Positions 55,783-64,000 of a DNA stretch of 64,000 bases are shown here, piece after piece. Origin of the DNA: Novosphingobium sp. NDB2Meth1 (GTDB lineage: Bacteria; Pseudomonadota; Alphaproteobacteria; Sphingomonadales; Sphingomonadaceae); the NCBI RefSeq assembly GCF_900117425.1, contig NZ_FPEH01000012.1, positions 62,001 through 126,000 of the forward strand, given 5' to 3'. The notes below the pieces were generated by a model, which had not been told where the DNA came from, ran no database searches, and saw only the letters and a program-made list of their open reading frames with translations. Numbering within the stretch: the stretch's first letter is position 1; each line of letters opens with the position of its first letter. The translations under genes and the position numbers were made by a program.

Positions 55783-57375
55783 ATGCCACTGTTTACGGTC
55801 AGCACCGAAGAGGCGCTGCTCAACATCAAGGACAACACCGTCGGTCGCTGGCCTCGGCGGGGGGAACCGGGGCGCCTGTCGCCGATTGCCAAACCGCAGT
55901 TCAAACCGACCTTTCACTTCGCGCCCGGCGAAACCATCTTCACGATCGGTTCGTGTTTTGCCCGCCACGTCGAGCGTGAGCTGGCGTTTCGCGGGTTTGC
56001 CTTGCCGACCAGACATCTGTTTGAAAGCGATGAAGACTTCGGCGCGGTCGGTCTGGATGTGCTGAACAATTACGGCACACCCTCGATCTGGAATGAATTG
56101 TCGTGGGCGTTCGACGACAGTTTCGACCCCATGAAGTGCTTCGAGCCGGTGCGGGACAACTGGGTCGACATGCATCTCCATGCCAGCATCCGCCCCACTT
56201 CGCTTGACGTGCTGCGCACACGTCGGCGCGCGATTGCGGCTGCATACCGTTCGATCAGCCACTGCCGTGCCGTGATCATCACGCTCGGTCTGGCCGAGGT
56301 CTGGTTCGACAACCAGCATGGCCACTACCTCAATGTGGCCCCGCGCCGTTCCATCTTGCGCGACAACCCTGACCGGTTCGATCTGCACGTGCTCTCGCCG
56401 GACGAGTCCTACGACTATCTGCGCCGGGCGTTGCTCCTGATCCGGGAACGCGGAACGCCGGGGATCAAGGTCGTGCTGACGGTATCACCCGTGCCGCTGT
56501 CGGCGACCTACCGTCCGGTCGATGTGATGGTTGCCAACTGCTATTCGAAGTCGGTGCTGCGCGTCGCTGCCGAGCAGGCCGCAGCCGAGTTCGATTTTGT
56601 CGACTACTTCCCGAGCTACGAGAGCATAACGCTGTCCGAGCGCGAACACGCCTGGACCGAAGACAACGTCCATGTGACGCCGCGCGCGGTCGAGACCAAC
56701 GTCGGCCGGATGGTTGCTGCCTATACCGGGGCCGCGACCGCAGGCCTCGATCGGGACAGCATACGCGACGCCTTGCGCGAACTGCGCGGCAACCGCACCG
56801 GGATCCTGTCGCTGCTCGAAGGCCGGCAGGATCTGCTGGACGATCCTGAAATCGCCAATGCCTATGCCGATGCGGCGCTGCTGGTCGGGCGGCTGGATGA
56901 TGCCGAGCAGGCGATGGAGGGCGGGTTGCTCGAGCCGGTGTTGGCGGCGCGCATCTGCCTCGCGCGCGGCGATGCCGCAGCGGCGCTGGCTTTGCTGGGC
57001 GACGTCCCGCCGCGTGCGACCGCACGGTCGCATTTTTACGGGACTAAGCTCCGCGCGTTTCTGGCGCTTTCCCAGATGGACGCGGCGATGGCGGCTGCCA
57101 ACGACTGGATCGCCGCCGATCGCAGTACGCCGCAGCCTTACCTGCTGCTCGCGCGGGCGCTGGCCGATAGCGATCCTGCCGCGGCCGAAGGCTATTACGA
57201 GCAGGCCTTGCTGCGCGGCGACGATCAGGCGCCGGTGGTTATCGAATGTGCCGATCATCTTGCCCGCACCGGCCGCGTGGCGGCGGCGCAGGATCTGGTG
57301 CGGGGCATCGAGCCGACCCAGCCCTATTTCCGGCGGCGGCGCGACCATATCCTGTCGCTGATCGCGACGACCTGA
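55783..57375 (+). CDS. GSCFA-domain protein with C-terminal TPR-like region
   Basis: 530 residues. The N-terminal 320 are a GSCFA domain, named for the motif seen here as TIGSCFARHVEREL. It is an SGNH-hydrolase-like fold: LGLAEVWFDN and the late Asp-x-x-His pair TEDNVHVTPRAV fit the family. The last 200 residues are Ala/Leu-rich helical repeats (TPR-like). GSCFA proteins are often found near polysaccharide genes and may acylate or deacylate sugars; that role is inferred. ATG 55783 has GGGGCGGGG directly upstream. Confidence 0.85.
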   Translation: MPLFTVSTEEALLNIKDNTVGRWPRRGEPGRLSPIAKPQFKPTFHFAPGETIFTIGSCFARHVERELAFRGFALPTRHLFESDEDFGAVGLDVLNNYGTPSIWNELSWAFDDSFDPMKCFEPVRDNWVDMHLHASIRPTSLDVLRTRRRAIAAAYRSISHCRAVIITLGLAEVWFDNQHGHYLNVAPRRSILRDNPDRFDLHVLSPDESYDYLRRALLLIRERGTPGIKVVLTVSPVPLSATYRPVDVMVANCYSKSVLRVAAEQAAAEFDFVDYFPSYESITLSEREHAWTEDNVHVTPRAVETNVGRMVAAYTGAATAGLDRDSIRDALRELRGNRTGILSLLEGRQDLLDDPEIANAYADAALLVGRLDDAEQAMEGGLLEPVLAARICLARGDAAAALALLGDVPPRATARSHFYGTKLRAFLALSQMDAAMAAANDWIAADRSTPQPYLLLARALADSDPAAAEGYYEQALLRGDDQAPVVIECADHLARTGRVAAAQDLVRGIEPTQPYFRRRRDHILSLIATT

Positions 57376-57387
57376 CGCTGCAGCCGC

Positions 57388-58491
57388 TCAGCGCTGCTCG
57401 TCGGCTGCCTCGCCAAACGCGATGGCCGCGATCCGCTGGTTGACCGGCGCTGCGCATGCGCCGCCCTGGCTGGCATAGTTGCGCCAGAACAAGACACCGG
57501 CCAGTCCGTCGCGGATGATCGCCTGACGCACGAAGCGTGCGTCGTCGAGCGTTGTGCCGGCCAGTTCGAAATCGATCAGCAGGCGCTTCGGGTCCACCGG
57601 CCCGCCGGCTTTGACGATCGCCATCTGGGCGGCGTAGCTTGCGGGAAGCGACTTTTGCACATTGCCGCTCCAAAGCACCAGCGTCGTCCGGTCGAACCGC
57701 GCCACGATCCGGTGGGCATTCTCGGCAGTGACGCCGGTAAAGCGTTGCTGGCCCGGAGAATCGAGCGGATTGACCAGCAAGATCACCCGTTTGCCCGCAG
57801 CATGAACCAGCTTTGCATAGGCCGTGAGGAACGTTTCAGTCGTCTGCGGGTCGCGGCCGTCCTGCACTTCATAATCGAGCATGATCCCGCTCGCACGCGG
57901 GGGCAGCTTGCCCGATGCCAGCACACAGGTATCGGCGGGCGAGGGCGGGGCCTCATCGGGCAGCGCGCGTTCGTTGATGAGCGTGACCCCCGCGTCTCGG
58001 GCATAGCGTCGTGCCCGTGCATCCTGTCCCAGCAGGCTGGCGGCCTGCGCCATTGTGCAGGCGTTGGCCCGGTCGATCGAGCTGAAGGCCGAGCGGTGCC
58101 GCCGGTTGCCCGTCCGCGACGGTTCGAGGTTCAGCTTGCGGACGATCTGTCGCCCGCCGGCGCCGACGAGCGGTGTCGCGGCGCGGTTGGCCCAGTGGTA
58201 GTACCACGTCTGAATGCCTTTGGGCGCGGAGGCAAGGCGGCCCAGTTGCCCGGAGACCGCGGCAGAGAGCGGGTAATGGGGATACCGCGCGCCGTCACGC
58301 GGGGGCGGTGCCTGCTGAAAGGCTTCGAACCGCAACCGGGCATTGTCGGCGGCCGAGAAGCAATCGGCGCCGGGTGCAGTGGCAGCGGCTAGCGGCACCA
58401 TCGCGCAGACCAGCCCGGCACCGGCAAGCGCGGCCAAGCCGATCGTGCGGGGCCCTCGCAGGCGAGAGCCGGCGGTGCGGCGGTTACGCAA
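57388..58491 (-). CDS. secreted protein of unknown function, TIM-barrel-like
   Basis: 367 residues with a signal peptide (basic start, LAALAGAGLVCAMVPLAAA, cleavage near ATA). The mature part has alternating strand-helix pattern with acidic strand ends: GIMLDYEVQDG, RVILLVNPLD, TTLVLWSGN, RLLIDFELAG, GVLFWRNYA. This recalls a glycoside-hydrolase-type barrel, but no family motif is certain. The TTG at 58491 is chosen because it overlaps the stop of the upstream gene (58484-58486) and gives a normal signal peptide; ATG 58548 or 58581 would put 20-30 residues before it. Confidence 0.65.
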   Translation of the reverse strand: MRNRRTAGSRLRGPRTIGLAALAGAGLVCAMVPLAAATAPGADCFSAADNARLRFEAFQQAPPPRDGARYPHYPLSAAVSGQLGRLASAPKGIQTWYYHWANRAATPLVGAGGRQIVRKLNLEPSRTGNRRHRSAFSSIDRANACTMAQAASLLGQDARARRYARDAGVTLINERALPDEAPPSPADTCVLASGKLPPRASGIMLDYEVQDGRDPQTTETFLTAYAKLVHAAGKRVILLVNPLDSPGQQRFTGVTAENAHRIVARFDRTTLVLWSGNVQKSLPASYAAQMAIVKAGGPVDPKRLLIDFELAGTTLDDARFVRQAIIRDGLAGVLFWRNYASQGGACAAPVNQRIAAIAFGEAADEQR

Positions 58492-59083
58492 TCGGCTTTC
58501 CGCTGGTCGATGCCTTGAGCCGGACCTGACATTCGCCCTGGTAGACATGATTCTGCTGATAGCGGGAAAGTTCGGTCGCACGGGTCATGAAGAAGTTGGC
58601 GGTCTGCTTCACCGGATCATACTGGTTGATCACGATGACGTTGAGCAGATCGCCGGAAATCACCGCCGAGAGCTCGGTCCGCTCGGGCCAGTAATCGATC
58701 ACCCGGTCGAAGGTCCCGTTCTTCGTGGGAGCAATGTTGCCGGGGTCTGCGATGATCCGGGTGCGCGGATCGACGGGTTCTGGATCGTCCTGCGGCTCGG
58801 GCGGCGGACTCGTCCGAACCGGGATGCCGGGGAGCACCAGCGTCAGCGGGTGGACGGCATCGTACTTGAGTTCGGCCGCGGTCTGCAGCTTTTCCGGATC
58901 GAAGTTGGTGATGTGGCGGATCGAACAGGTGAGCTGCCGCTCGGGCAGGCGCGCTGCCGCCGCGGGCTGGTTCGCGCTAGCGCGCTTCGCCTTTGCGGCT
59001 TGCACCGGCGAAAGCCCCGTGGCGCAGCCGAGTATGGCCGCGAGGATCACTGTCTTGATCAGCGGTGATGGTGCGTGCGTCAT
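58484..59083 (-). CDS. secreted protein of unknown function
   Basis: 199 residues with signal peptide MTHAPSPLIKTVILAAILGC... cleaved about ATGLSPVQA. The mature protein has a Pro/Asp-rich stretch (TSPPPEPQDDPEPVDPRTR) and two cysteines (in LTCSIRH and GECQVR) that could form a disulfide. The C-terminal half is strand-rich (TELSAVISGDLLNVIVINQY). No family recognised. Its stop overlaps the start of the other secreted protein, so the pair is coupled. Confidence 0.7.
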   Translation of the reverse strand: MTHAPSPLIKTVILAAILGCATGLSPVQAAKAKRASANQPAAAARLPERQLTCSIRHITNFDPEKLQTAAELKYDAVHPLTLVLPGIPVRTSPPPEPQDDPEPVDPRTRIIADPGNIAPTKNGTFDRVIDYWPERTELSAVISGDLLNVIVINQYDPVKQTANFFMTRATELSRYQQNHVYQGECQVRLKASTSGKPIA

Positions 59084-59182
59084 GATGGAGCTGCAACGAT
59101 TCCTGCCATAAACGGGACGGCCTCTCCTTCGATGGAAATTGTGTCAATCAAATGAAACAAAACCCGTTCAGGGCAGTTAATA

Positions 59183-60076
59183 ATGGCTTGTTTGAACCCC
59201 TCGGTTATCCCCGGGTCCGCCGCGCTACGCGGATCGGCGGCAATGGCGCTGCTCGTGGCGGTTGCGGTACCGCAAGCAGCTTTTGCCGAAGACGCGACGG
59301 GGCAGGCCGGGCTGATGGTGCTCGGCGCTGCTGCTCCGGCACGGATCGGACCGGCGAGCACGCCGCTCTTCGTGCGCAGCGCTCCCGTTCCGGAGAGCGC
59401 GCCCACCTACAATCCGCTCACGGCTTATGCGCCCGCAGTCTCACCTGATGTTGACAGTCTTTCCGCTGCGGCAACGTCGCATGACCGCGCGCTCGATTGC
59501 CTGACCATGGCCATCGCCTACGAAGCCGGCCAGGAACCGATTGCCGGCCAGCAGGCCGTGGCGCAAGTGATCCTCAACCGCACCCGCGTCGCCCGGTTTC
59601 CGAGCTCTGTCTGCGGAGTTGTGTTCGAAGGATCCCAGCGTTCCACCGGCTGCCAGTTCACGTTCACGTGCGACGGCTCGATCCGTCGCCGCTTGCGTGA
59701 TACCACGCTGGCGACCGCCCGGATGGCAGCTTTGTCTGTGCTCACTGGCCAGGCGCCTGACCGCGTGAGCGGGGCGACGCACTATCACGCCAACTACGTG
59801 AACCCTTATTGGGCCTACACCGGCACCCGCGTGGCGCAGATCGGTGCGCATATCTTCTACCGCATGCCGGGCGATGCGAACGGGTCTGCGGCCGCCACAC
59901 CGACCAGCGAGGAGCCGGGGCTTGCCGCGCTCGCAGCGTCGCGTGTGCAGGCGCGTACCATGCCGCGCGCGCGCCAGCGGGTGGCACCGGGGGCGACGCG
60001 GCAACTGTTTGCACCGTGGGGTGTGCCGATGGCAGCCGCAAGTGATGCCACCGCGATGTTGCTCGGACAAAACTAG
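59183..60076 (+). CDS. cell wall hydrolase (SleB family)
   Basis: Probable lytic transglycosylase of 297 residues, exported (signal peptide ending about AAFA, residue 35). The Hydrolase_2/SleB domain is at about 100-230: TMAIAYEAGQEPIAGQQAVA with the catalytic glutamate, VILNRTRVARFPSSVCGVVF, GCQFTFTCDG, and ATHYHANYVNPYWA. The rest is disordered. It lies between glycan genes and type II secretion genes and could open the peptidoglycan for either apparatus; this is inference. Confidence 0.88.
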   Translation: MACLNPSVIPGSAALRGSAAMALLVAVAVPQAAFAEDATGQAGLMVLGAAAPARIGPASTPLFVRSAPVPESAPTYNPLTAYAPAVSPDVDSLSAAATSHDRALDCLTMAIAYEAGQEPIAGQQAVAQVILNRTRVARFPSSVCGVVFEGSQRSTGCQFTFTCDGSIRRRLRDTTLATARMAALSVLTGQAPDRVSGATHYHANYVNPYWAYTGTRVAQIGAHIFYRMPGDANGSAAATPTSEEPGLAALAASRVQARTMPRARQRVAPGATRQLFAPWGVPMAAASDATAMLLGQN

Positions 60077-60111
60077 GCCGCTGCCAGATCCGGGTGCGGC
60101 CCGGTCTGCCG

Positions 60112-60966
60112 CTAGACGATCCGCCGCATGACGTAGGGATGGTCCGGCTTTCCGGTTAGTTCGACAATTGCCTGCAGGCGGTATCGCCCCCGACCGGGCG
60201 CGGTCGCTTGAACGGAAATGGTGATCGGCCGACCGGTCCATGACACCGTATCGGAAAAGGCGATCGCCGTGCGCTGGCCGTTCAGTTCGCGCTGGCGTTC
60301 GATACCGGCAATGGCGCCGCGGCTGTCGCCAACCGCGGCAAGCGCCTCAGGGCCGGCGTAGCGCGGATTGAACGGCACGGCGTTGCGCTCGACGGTGATG
60401 TAAGGGCGGAGGCGGTCGACGAGCGCGGGCGTGAAGCCCCGGATCAGGCCAAGTTCGTCGATGCTCTGCACCCCGCCGTTGCGCGGCGTGATCCGGCGGC
60501 TTTCGTAATAGGGCGCTTCGGCACCGTCGGTGCGGGCCTCGTCGTCATCGTCCTGCCAATCCAGCAGCGAATCGCGCGCGACCATCATCGCATGGCCTTC
60601 GAGACCGGCCTGGCTCAGCAGACGCTCGATCACTGGTTCTTCGAAAGCGTTGATGTTCACCTTGCCGCGCTCGTCGATCAAGGCGATGGAGAGGTGCGTC
60701 CCGGCGAAGTCGAGTTCCTGCGTGCGGCCATCGAGCAGCGCGATTGTGGCGGCGTCGCGCTCGATCAGCCCGTGCAGGGCGATCGCCAGCCCGGCCTCTG
60801 CCGCCAGCCGCGTCTGCGCGCTCGTCAGTTCGCCTTGCCCCTTGGCGAAATCGATGCGGGTCGCGGTGATCACGACAAGCGCGATTGCGGCGAACACGGC
60901 CAGACTGGCCACAGCGGCGACGAGGGCAAAACCGCGTTCCCGCGGGTTTTGCGGCATGACGGTCAT
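60112..60966 (-). CDS. gspK: type II secretion minor pseudopilin GspK
   Basis: 284 residues. Prepilin leader RERG is followed by FALVAAVASLAVFAAIALVV; the +5 glutamate of major pseudopilins is absent, as is usual for GspK. The globular part has the GspK segments KVNINAFEE and DWQDDDDEARTDGAE (an acidic metal-binding loop) and a helix-hairpin-helix-like SIDELGLIRGFTPALVDRL. ATG 60966 overlaps the gspD stop; the longer frame upstream lies inside gspD. It would need the prepilin peptidase at 16.2 kb or another copy. Confidence 0.9.
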   Translation of the reverse strand: MTVMPQNPRERGFALVAAVASLAVFAAIALVVITATRIDFAKGQGELTSAQTRLAAEAGLAIALHGLIERDAATIALLDGRTQELDFAGTHLSIALIDERGKVNINAFEEPVIERLLSQAGLEGHAMMVARDSLLDWQDDDDEARTDGAEAPYYESRRITPRNGGVQSIDELGLIRGFTPALVDRLRPYITVERNAVPFNPRYAGPEALAAVGDSRGAIAGIERQRELNGQRTAIAFSDTVSWTGRPITISVQATAPGRGRYRLQAIVELTGKPDHPYVMRRIV

Positions 60967-63110
60967 GGCTGCTTGGCGGAGCCCTGGAAGGGTTCGAGCT
61001 GGCGAATCTTCTGCTTCAGGGACTCGGTTGCAGCCCGCGCATCGTCGGCGTTGGCGATGATCTTGAGCTTGAGCAGCACGATCAGTTCGGTGCGCCGTTC
61101 GGTGTTGCGCTGGGTGCCGAACAGGCCGCCCACAATCGGGATCTGCGAGACCAGCGGGATGCCGTTCTTGCCGAAGCTTCTGGTGTCGCTGAACAGGCCG
61201 CCGAGCGCGATAACTTCGCCGTCGCGCACGGATACGGTCGAAGCGATGCGGCGGGTCGAGATTGTCGGGGATTGGCGCTGCGTCGCAGAGGTGCCGGACG
61301 CGGACGTGCTGATCTGGCTGACTTCCTGCGAAACATCGAGCTGGACCAGCCCGCTGGCATTGATGCGCGGGGTGATCTTCAGGATAACGCCGGTATCCTT
61401 GTACTCGATCGTGTTGATCACCGCATTGGTATTGCCGACCAGATTGGTGGCCGAACCGGTCGAGATCGGCACCTGATCGCCCACCTGCAGCGCCGCGCTC
61501 TGGTTGTTGAGCACGAGCAGCTTGGGTGCGGAGACGACCTTGACGTTGGTGCGTTCCTGCAGTGCGTTCAGCGTGGCGGTGATGCTGTTGCCGCCATAGA
61601 AGTAGGAGAAGCCGGGATAGATTTGTGTCGGCACAGATGTCGTGCCTTCGGAATAGCCGACCTGGTTCGAGCCGCTGAGGTAGTTCCACTGCACGCCGTA
61701 GCGCAGATCGTCGTTGAGGCTGACTTCGGTGATCGCCGCTTCGATCAGCACCTGGCGCGGAGCGACATCGATCTTGCGCAAGGCGGCCTCGATCGAGGCA
61801 TATTCGCGCTGGGTGCCGAACACGATGATCGCGCTGTTGGTCTCGTCGGCGGTGATCCGGATTGTCGTTGCGGCGCCGCCGTTGCCGTTGCCCTGTGCCG
61901 TGCCGTCAGCAGCCGGCGCTTGCCCGAAGGCGGGGCGGGGGAGGTTCGCGCCCACTGTCGTCCCGTTCTGGACTGCGCCGAGCCCGTTGCCGCGCGCGCC
62001 GCCGGTCTGGTTCGGATCGCCTTGATCGGCGAAGGCATTGTTGCCGGAGTTGCCTTGCCCGCCGCTATCGTTGTTGGCCGTCCCGAAGGCCAGGTTGAGC
62101 GTACGCACCAGATCGCGGGTGCGCCCGTTCTGGACCTGATAGACGAACAGCCGGCGCTCGTTGCTGTCGCCTTCGCGGTCGAGGATCTCGATCCAGCGCT
62201 TCACATCGGCAAGATATTGCGGCTGCATGCTGATCGCGAGGATGCCGTTGAGCTCCTCCATGCTGATCAGGCGCACCAGCCCGCGGGTGGGCGAATCCGG
62301 CGCATTGATGAGCTTGTCGATCGACGGGACGATCAGCCGCGCATCGGTGCGATCGGGCACGAACAGCGCGAAGCTGGTGTTGCGCAGCCAATCGACATCG
62401 AACTGCTTGAGCAGATCGCGCGCGCTGGCGCGCTGGCCGGTGGTGCCGGCAATCGTGATGGCGCCCGTCTGCGGGTCGGTCGCGGTCACCACGCCGGGCA
62501 GGACGGAGTCGAGCACCTTGCGCACCTCATCGGCATTGATGAAGCGCAGCGTGTAGATCTCGCTGCCGAAGCCGGTCGCGTTCGCGGCAATGACGGCGCG
62601 TGCGGCGGCGGAGTTCTGGATTTCGAAGCCGCCGGCCACCGGCACCATCGCAAGATTGCTCTGGCGCAGGGCCTTCTCGAACAGATCGAGCAGCGACGAC
62701 TTGGAAACCGGACCCGGCGTGACGAGGTTGACCCGGCCGGTCACGCCGCGCGCGATCGTGTAGTTCTTGCCGAGGATGTCGCGCAGCACGGCCTGTGCCA
62801 CCACGGCGATATCGGCATCCGGGAAATTGACCGCAATGTCGCCCGGTTTCGTCTTCACATCGGCCGTCTTCGGAATGACCGGCTGCGGCTCGGTGCCCGG
62901 AACGACGGTCGTGCGGACCTTGTAATCGGTGTTGGCAGGCGGGGCCGACTGCGCCGGGGCGGGGCCGCTCTGGACGGCACCCGGATCGTCGATCTGCGCC
63001 AGTTCCGGGGTTGCCGGGATCGGCAGCTGCGGCGGCGCCGCGGCAAAGGCCGTGGTGCTGGTCAGGGCGATGACAAGGCTGGGCTTGAGGCGCATGGGGC
63101 GAGAGGTCAT
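60963..63110 (-). CDS. gspD: type II secretion outer-membrane secretin GspD
   Basis: 715 residues with signal peptide (MRLKPSLVIALTSTTAFAAA). N0 domain: VNFPDADIAVVAQAVLRDIL. N1-N3 follow, with FINADEVRKVLDSVLPGVVT and FVYQVQNGRTRDLVRTLNLA. A Gly/Asn-rich insert sits in N3 (about residues 340-400). The secretin core has VLIEAAITEVSLNDDLRYGV and VRDGEVIALGGLFSD. ATG overlaps the upstream stop (ATGA). Confidence 0.95.
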   Translation of the reverse strand: MTSRPMRLKPSLVIALTSTTAFAAAPPQLPIPATPELAQIDDPGAVQSGPAPAQSAPPANTDYKVRTTVVPGTEPQPVIPKTADVKTKPGDIAVNFPDADIAVVAQAVLRDILGKNYTIARGVTGRVNLVTPGPVSKSSLLDLFEKALRQSNLAMVPVAGGFEIQNSAAARAVIAANATGFGSEIYTLRFINADEVRKVLDSVLPGVVTATDPQTGAITIAGTTGQRASARDLLKQFDVDWLRNTSFALFVPDRTDARLIVPSIDKLINAPDSPTRGLVRLISMEELNGILAISMQPQYLADVKRWIEILDREGDSNERRLFVYQVQNGRTRDLVRTLNLAFGTANNDSGGQGNSGNNAFADQGDPNQTGGARGNGLGAVQNGTTVGANLPRPAFGQAPAADGTAQGNGNGGAATTIRITADETNSAIIVFGTQREYASIEAALRKIDVAPRQVLIEAAITEVSLNDDLRYGVQWNYLSGSNQVGYSEGTTSVPTQIYPGFSYFYGGNSITATLNALQERTNVKVVSAPKLLVLNNQSAALQVGDQVPISTGSATNLVGNTNAVINTIEYKDTGVILKITPRINASGLVQLDVSQEVSQISTSASGTSATQRQSPTISTRRIASTVSVRDGEVIALGGLFSDTRSFGKNGIPLVSQIPIVGGLFGTQRNTERRTELIVLLKLKIIANADDARAATESLKQKIRQLEPFQGSAKQP

Positions 63111-63634
63111 TGGCCGTCTTCCGAATCTTCAGGGGCGGGTGCGGCGGGCCCCGTGGGGATGGCGCCATAGGCTACGTTGAACTGTTCCGAGCCGCGCGAC
63201 AGGCGGACGCCGGTGGGGGTCAGCGCGGAGATGCGCCATCCGGCCACAGTGCCGCCGGGCGCGACCTGGCGGATCCGGCCGCCGCGCTCCTGCACCACGG
63301 CGTAGAGCAGGCGTCCGTGCTTGATCGTCCCGGCAATCACCGCGCCGCCAAGGACATCGGTGGGTGCGGGGGCACCGCCAGCCGCCGCGGCGACGGGTGA
63401 GAACACGCTGCGATCGGCAAGCGCGGCCGGAACCAGCACGCGCGGCACTGCGGGCGGCGGTGCGACCTGCTTGCCGCGCGCAGGCACGCCGGCAGTCGGC
63501 AGCTCCTCGCCATAAGGCAGCAGCAGCTGCAGCAGCGCGGCAGCCGCCAGCACCGGCAGGAGCAGCGCGGGCAGGCGCGCGCTGCTACCGCTTGGCGGCA
63601 GGGCGATAGGGGATCGAAGCTTCAATCTGAACAT
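63107..63634 (-). CDS. GspC/GspN-like type II secretion protein
   Basis: 175 residues. One TM near the N-terminus (LPALLLPVLAAAALLQLLLP), a Pro-rich linker, then a homology-region-like beta domain (VLGGAVIAGTIKHGRLLYAV, APGGTVAGWRISALTPTGVR). It has no PDZ or coiled-coil end. The position before gspD matches XpsN of Xanthomonas, which acts like GspC as the inner-to-outer membrane link. It overlaps gspM by 50 bp; no better downstream start is evident. Confidence 0.75.
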   Translation of the reverse strand: MFRLKLRSPIALPPSGSSARLPALLLPVLAAAALLQLLLPYGEELPTAGVPARGKQVAPPPAVPRVLVPAALADRSVFSPVAAAAGGAPAPTDVLGGAVIAGTIKHGRLLYAVVQERGGRIRQVAPGGTVAGWRISALTPTGVRLSRGSEQFNVAYGAIPTGPAAPAPEDSEDGQ

Positions 63635-64000
63635 CCAATGCGGAAGCCTGTCCGGTCACCAGTGCTTCATCGGCGCCGATGACCAGGGTCGTCAGGGTGA
63701 GATAGGGTTTGGCATTCTGCGCGTTTGCGAGAAGCTGCTTGAGCTGGCCCTCCGAGAGCCGCGCGGTGACACGCACGGCGGCCTTGCCAGCATCTGCCGA
63801 GGCGATGTCCTCGCCGCCGCGAAACTCGCCGCCAAGCGCGATGATGGCGGTTTGCAACCGCTGGCGCAGCGCTTCGCCGGCCGTGGCTGCATCGGGCGCA
63901 TCGAGCAGGAAATCGCCGAGCAGCTGCTCATGGGCTTCTGCCATCCGGCGCAGCCGCGGGATGGCGGCAATGTTGCGCGCGTTGGCGCTGTACTGGAGGG
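63585..64000 (-). CDS. gspM: type II secretion protein GspM (partial, runs off the window)
   Basis: The open frame continues to the window edge upstream of the internal ATG at 63944 (reading LQYSANARNIAAIPRLRRM), so the N-terminus with the TM segment lies outside. The visible 138 residues have the GspM ferredoxin-like fold pattern: EQLLGDFLLDAPDAATAGEA, VRVTARLSEGQLKQLL, YLTLTTLVIGADE. It is assigned mainly by position before the GspC-like gene and gspD; sequence alone is weak. Confidence 0.7.
   Translation of the reverse strand, partial: LQYSANARNIAAIPRLRRMAEAHEQLLGDFLLDAPDAATAGEALRQRLQTAIIALGGEFRGGEDIASADAGKAAVRVTARLSEGQLKQLLANAQNAKPYLTLTTLVIGADEALVTGQASALDVQIEASIPYRPAAKR

Noticed and set aside
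61272..63170. 632-codon open frame antisense to gspD
   Set aside because: Shadow of the clear secretin gene.
1..64000. tRNA, rRNA, CRISPR arrays, insertion sequences or prophage genes
   Set aside because: No cloverleaf with CCA-end pattern, no regular spaced repeats, no transposase, integrase or phage proteins were seen in the window.

Overview
The window is 64 kb of high-GC, gene-dense chromosome from an alphaproteobacterium, most likely order Sphingomonadales (Novosphingobium or Sphingobium-like). The basis is gene order and gene content: rne-amiC-mrcA-prfB; a 14-gene nuo operon running into birA-coaX-rnj-DUF1467; a phoR-pstSCAB-phoU-phoB block; PstA and PstC with long N-terminal extensions; and short CTTCGACAAGCTCAG-type repeats that I associate with sphingomonads. 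No database was searched, so the genus is an inference.

Region 1 (1-16.1 kb) holds RNase E, the cell-wall amidase AmiC and penicillin-binding protein 1A, then a periplasmic peroxiredoxin, RF2, a lipoprotein methyltransferase, a nitronate-monooxygenase-like flavoprotein, an alpha/beta hydrolase, AmtB, a D-2-hydroxyacid dehydrogenase, an SH3-domain protein and a thiolase. A single prepilin peptidase follows at 16.2 kb.

Region 2 (17.1-36.0 kb, plus strand) is the complete complex I operon nuoA-N. Most junctions are ATGA or GTGA overlaps. It carries three extra small genes: a two-TM protein and an NTF2-like protein between nuoD and nuoE, and a 65-residue one-TM protein fitted exactly between nuoF and nuoG. 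Two REP-like inverted repeats sit between nuoB/nuoC and nuoJ/nuoK. birA, coaX, rnj and a DUF1467 protein follow.

Region 3 (36.0-43.9 kb, minus strand) is the phosphate regulon: a small membrane protein, phoR, pstS, pstC, pstA, pstB, phoU, phoB. A well-formed Pho box overlaps the phoR stop codon and should drive pstS onward. A separate sigma-70-like promoter lies in front of phoR.

Region 4 (44.0-60.1 kb) is a surface-glycan locus and the most interesting part of the window. It encodes a 1084-residue multi-domain glycosyltransferase, a sugar epimerase, an unknown 117-residue protein, a UDP-sulfoquinovose synthase (SqdB/SQD1 type), and an ABC-dependent export system (KpsE, KpsM, a KpsT-like ATPase with degenerate catalytic motifs, and an outer-membrane export lipoprotein). 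A methyltransferase-fold protein, a GSCFA-TPR protein, two secreted proteins of unknown function and a SleB-type cell wall hydrolase follow. No KpsC/KpsS Kdo transferases and no SqdX/SqdD sulfolipid transferase are visible. The working hypothesis is export of a glycan that may contain sulfoquinovose.

Region 5 (60.1-64.0 kb, minus strand) is the 3' end of a type II secretion operon: gspM (running off the window), a GspC-like gspN, gspD and gspK.
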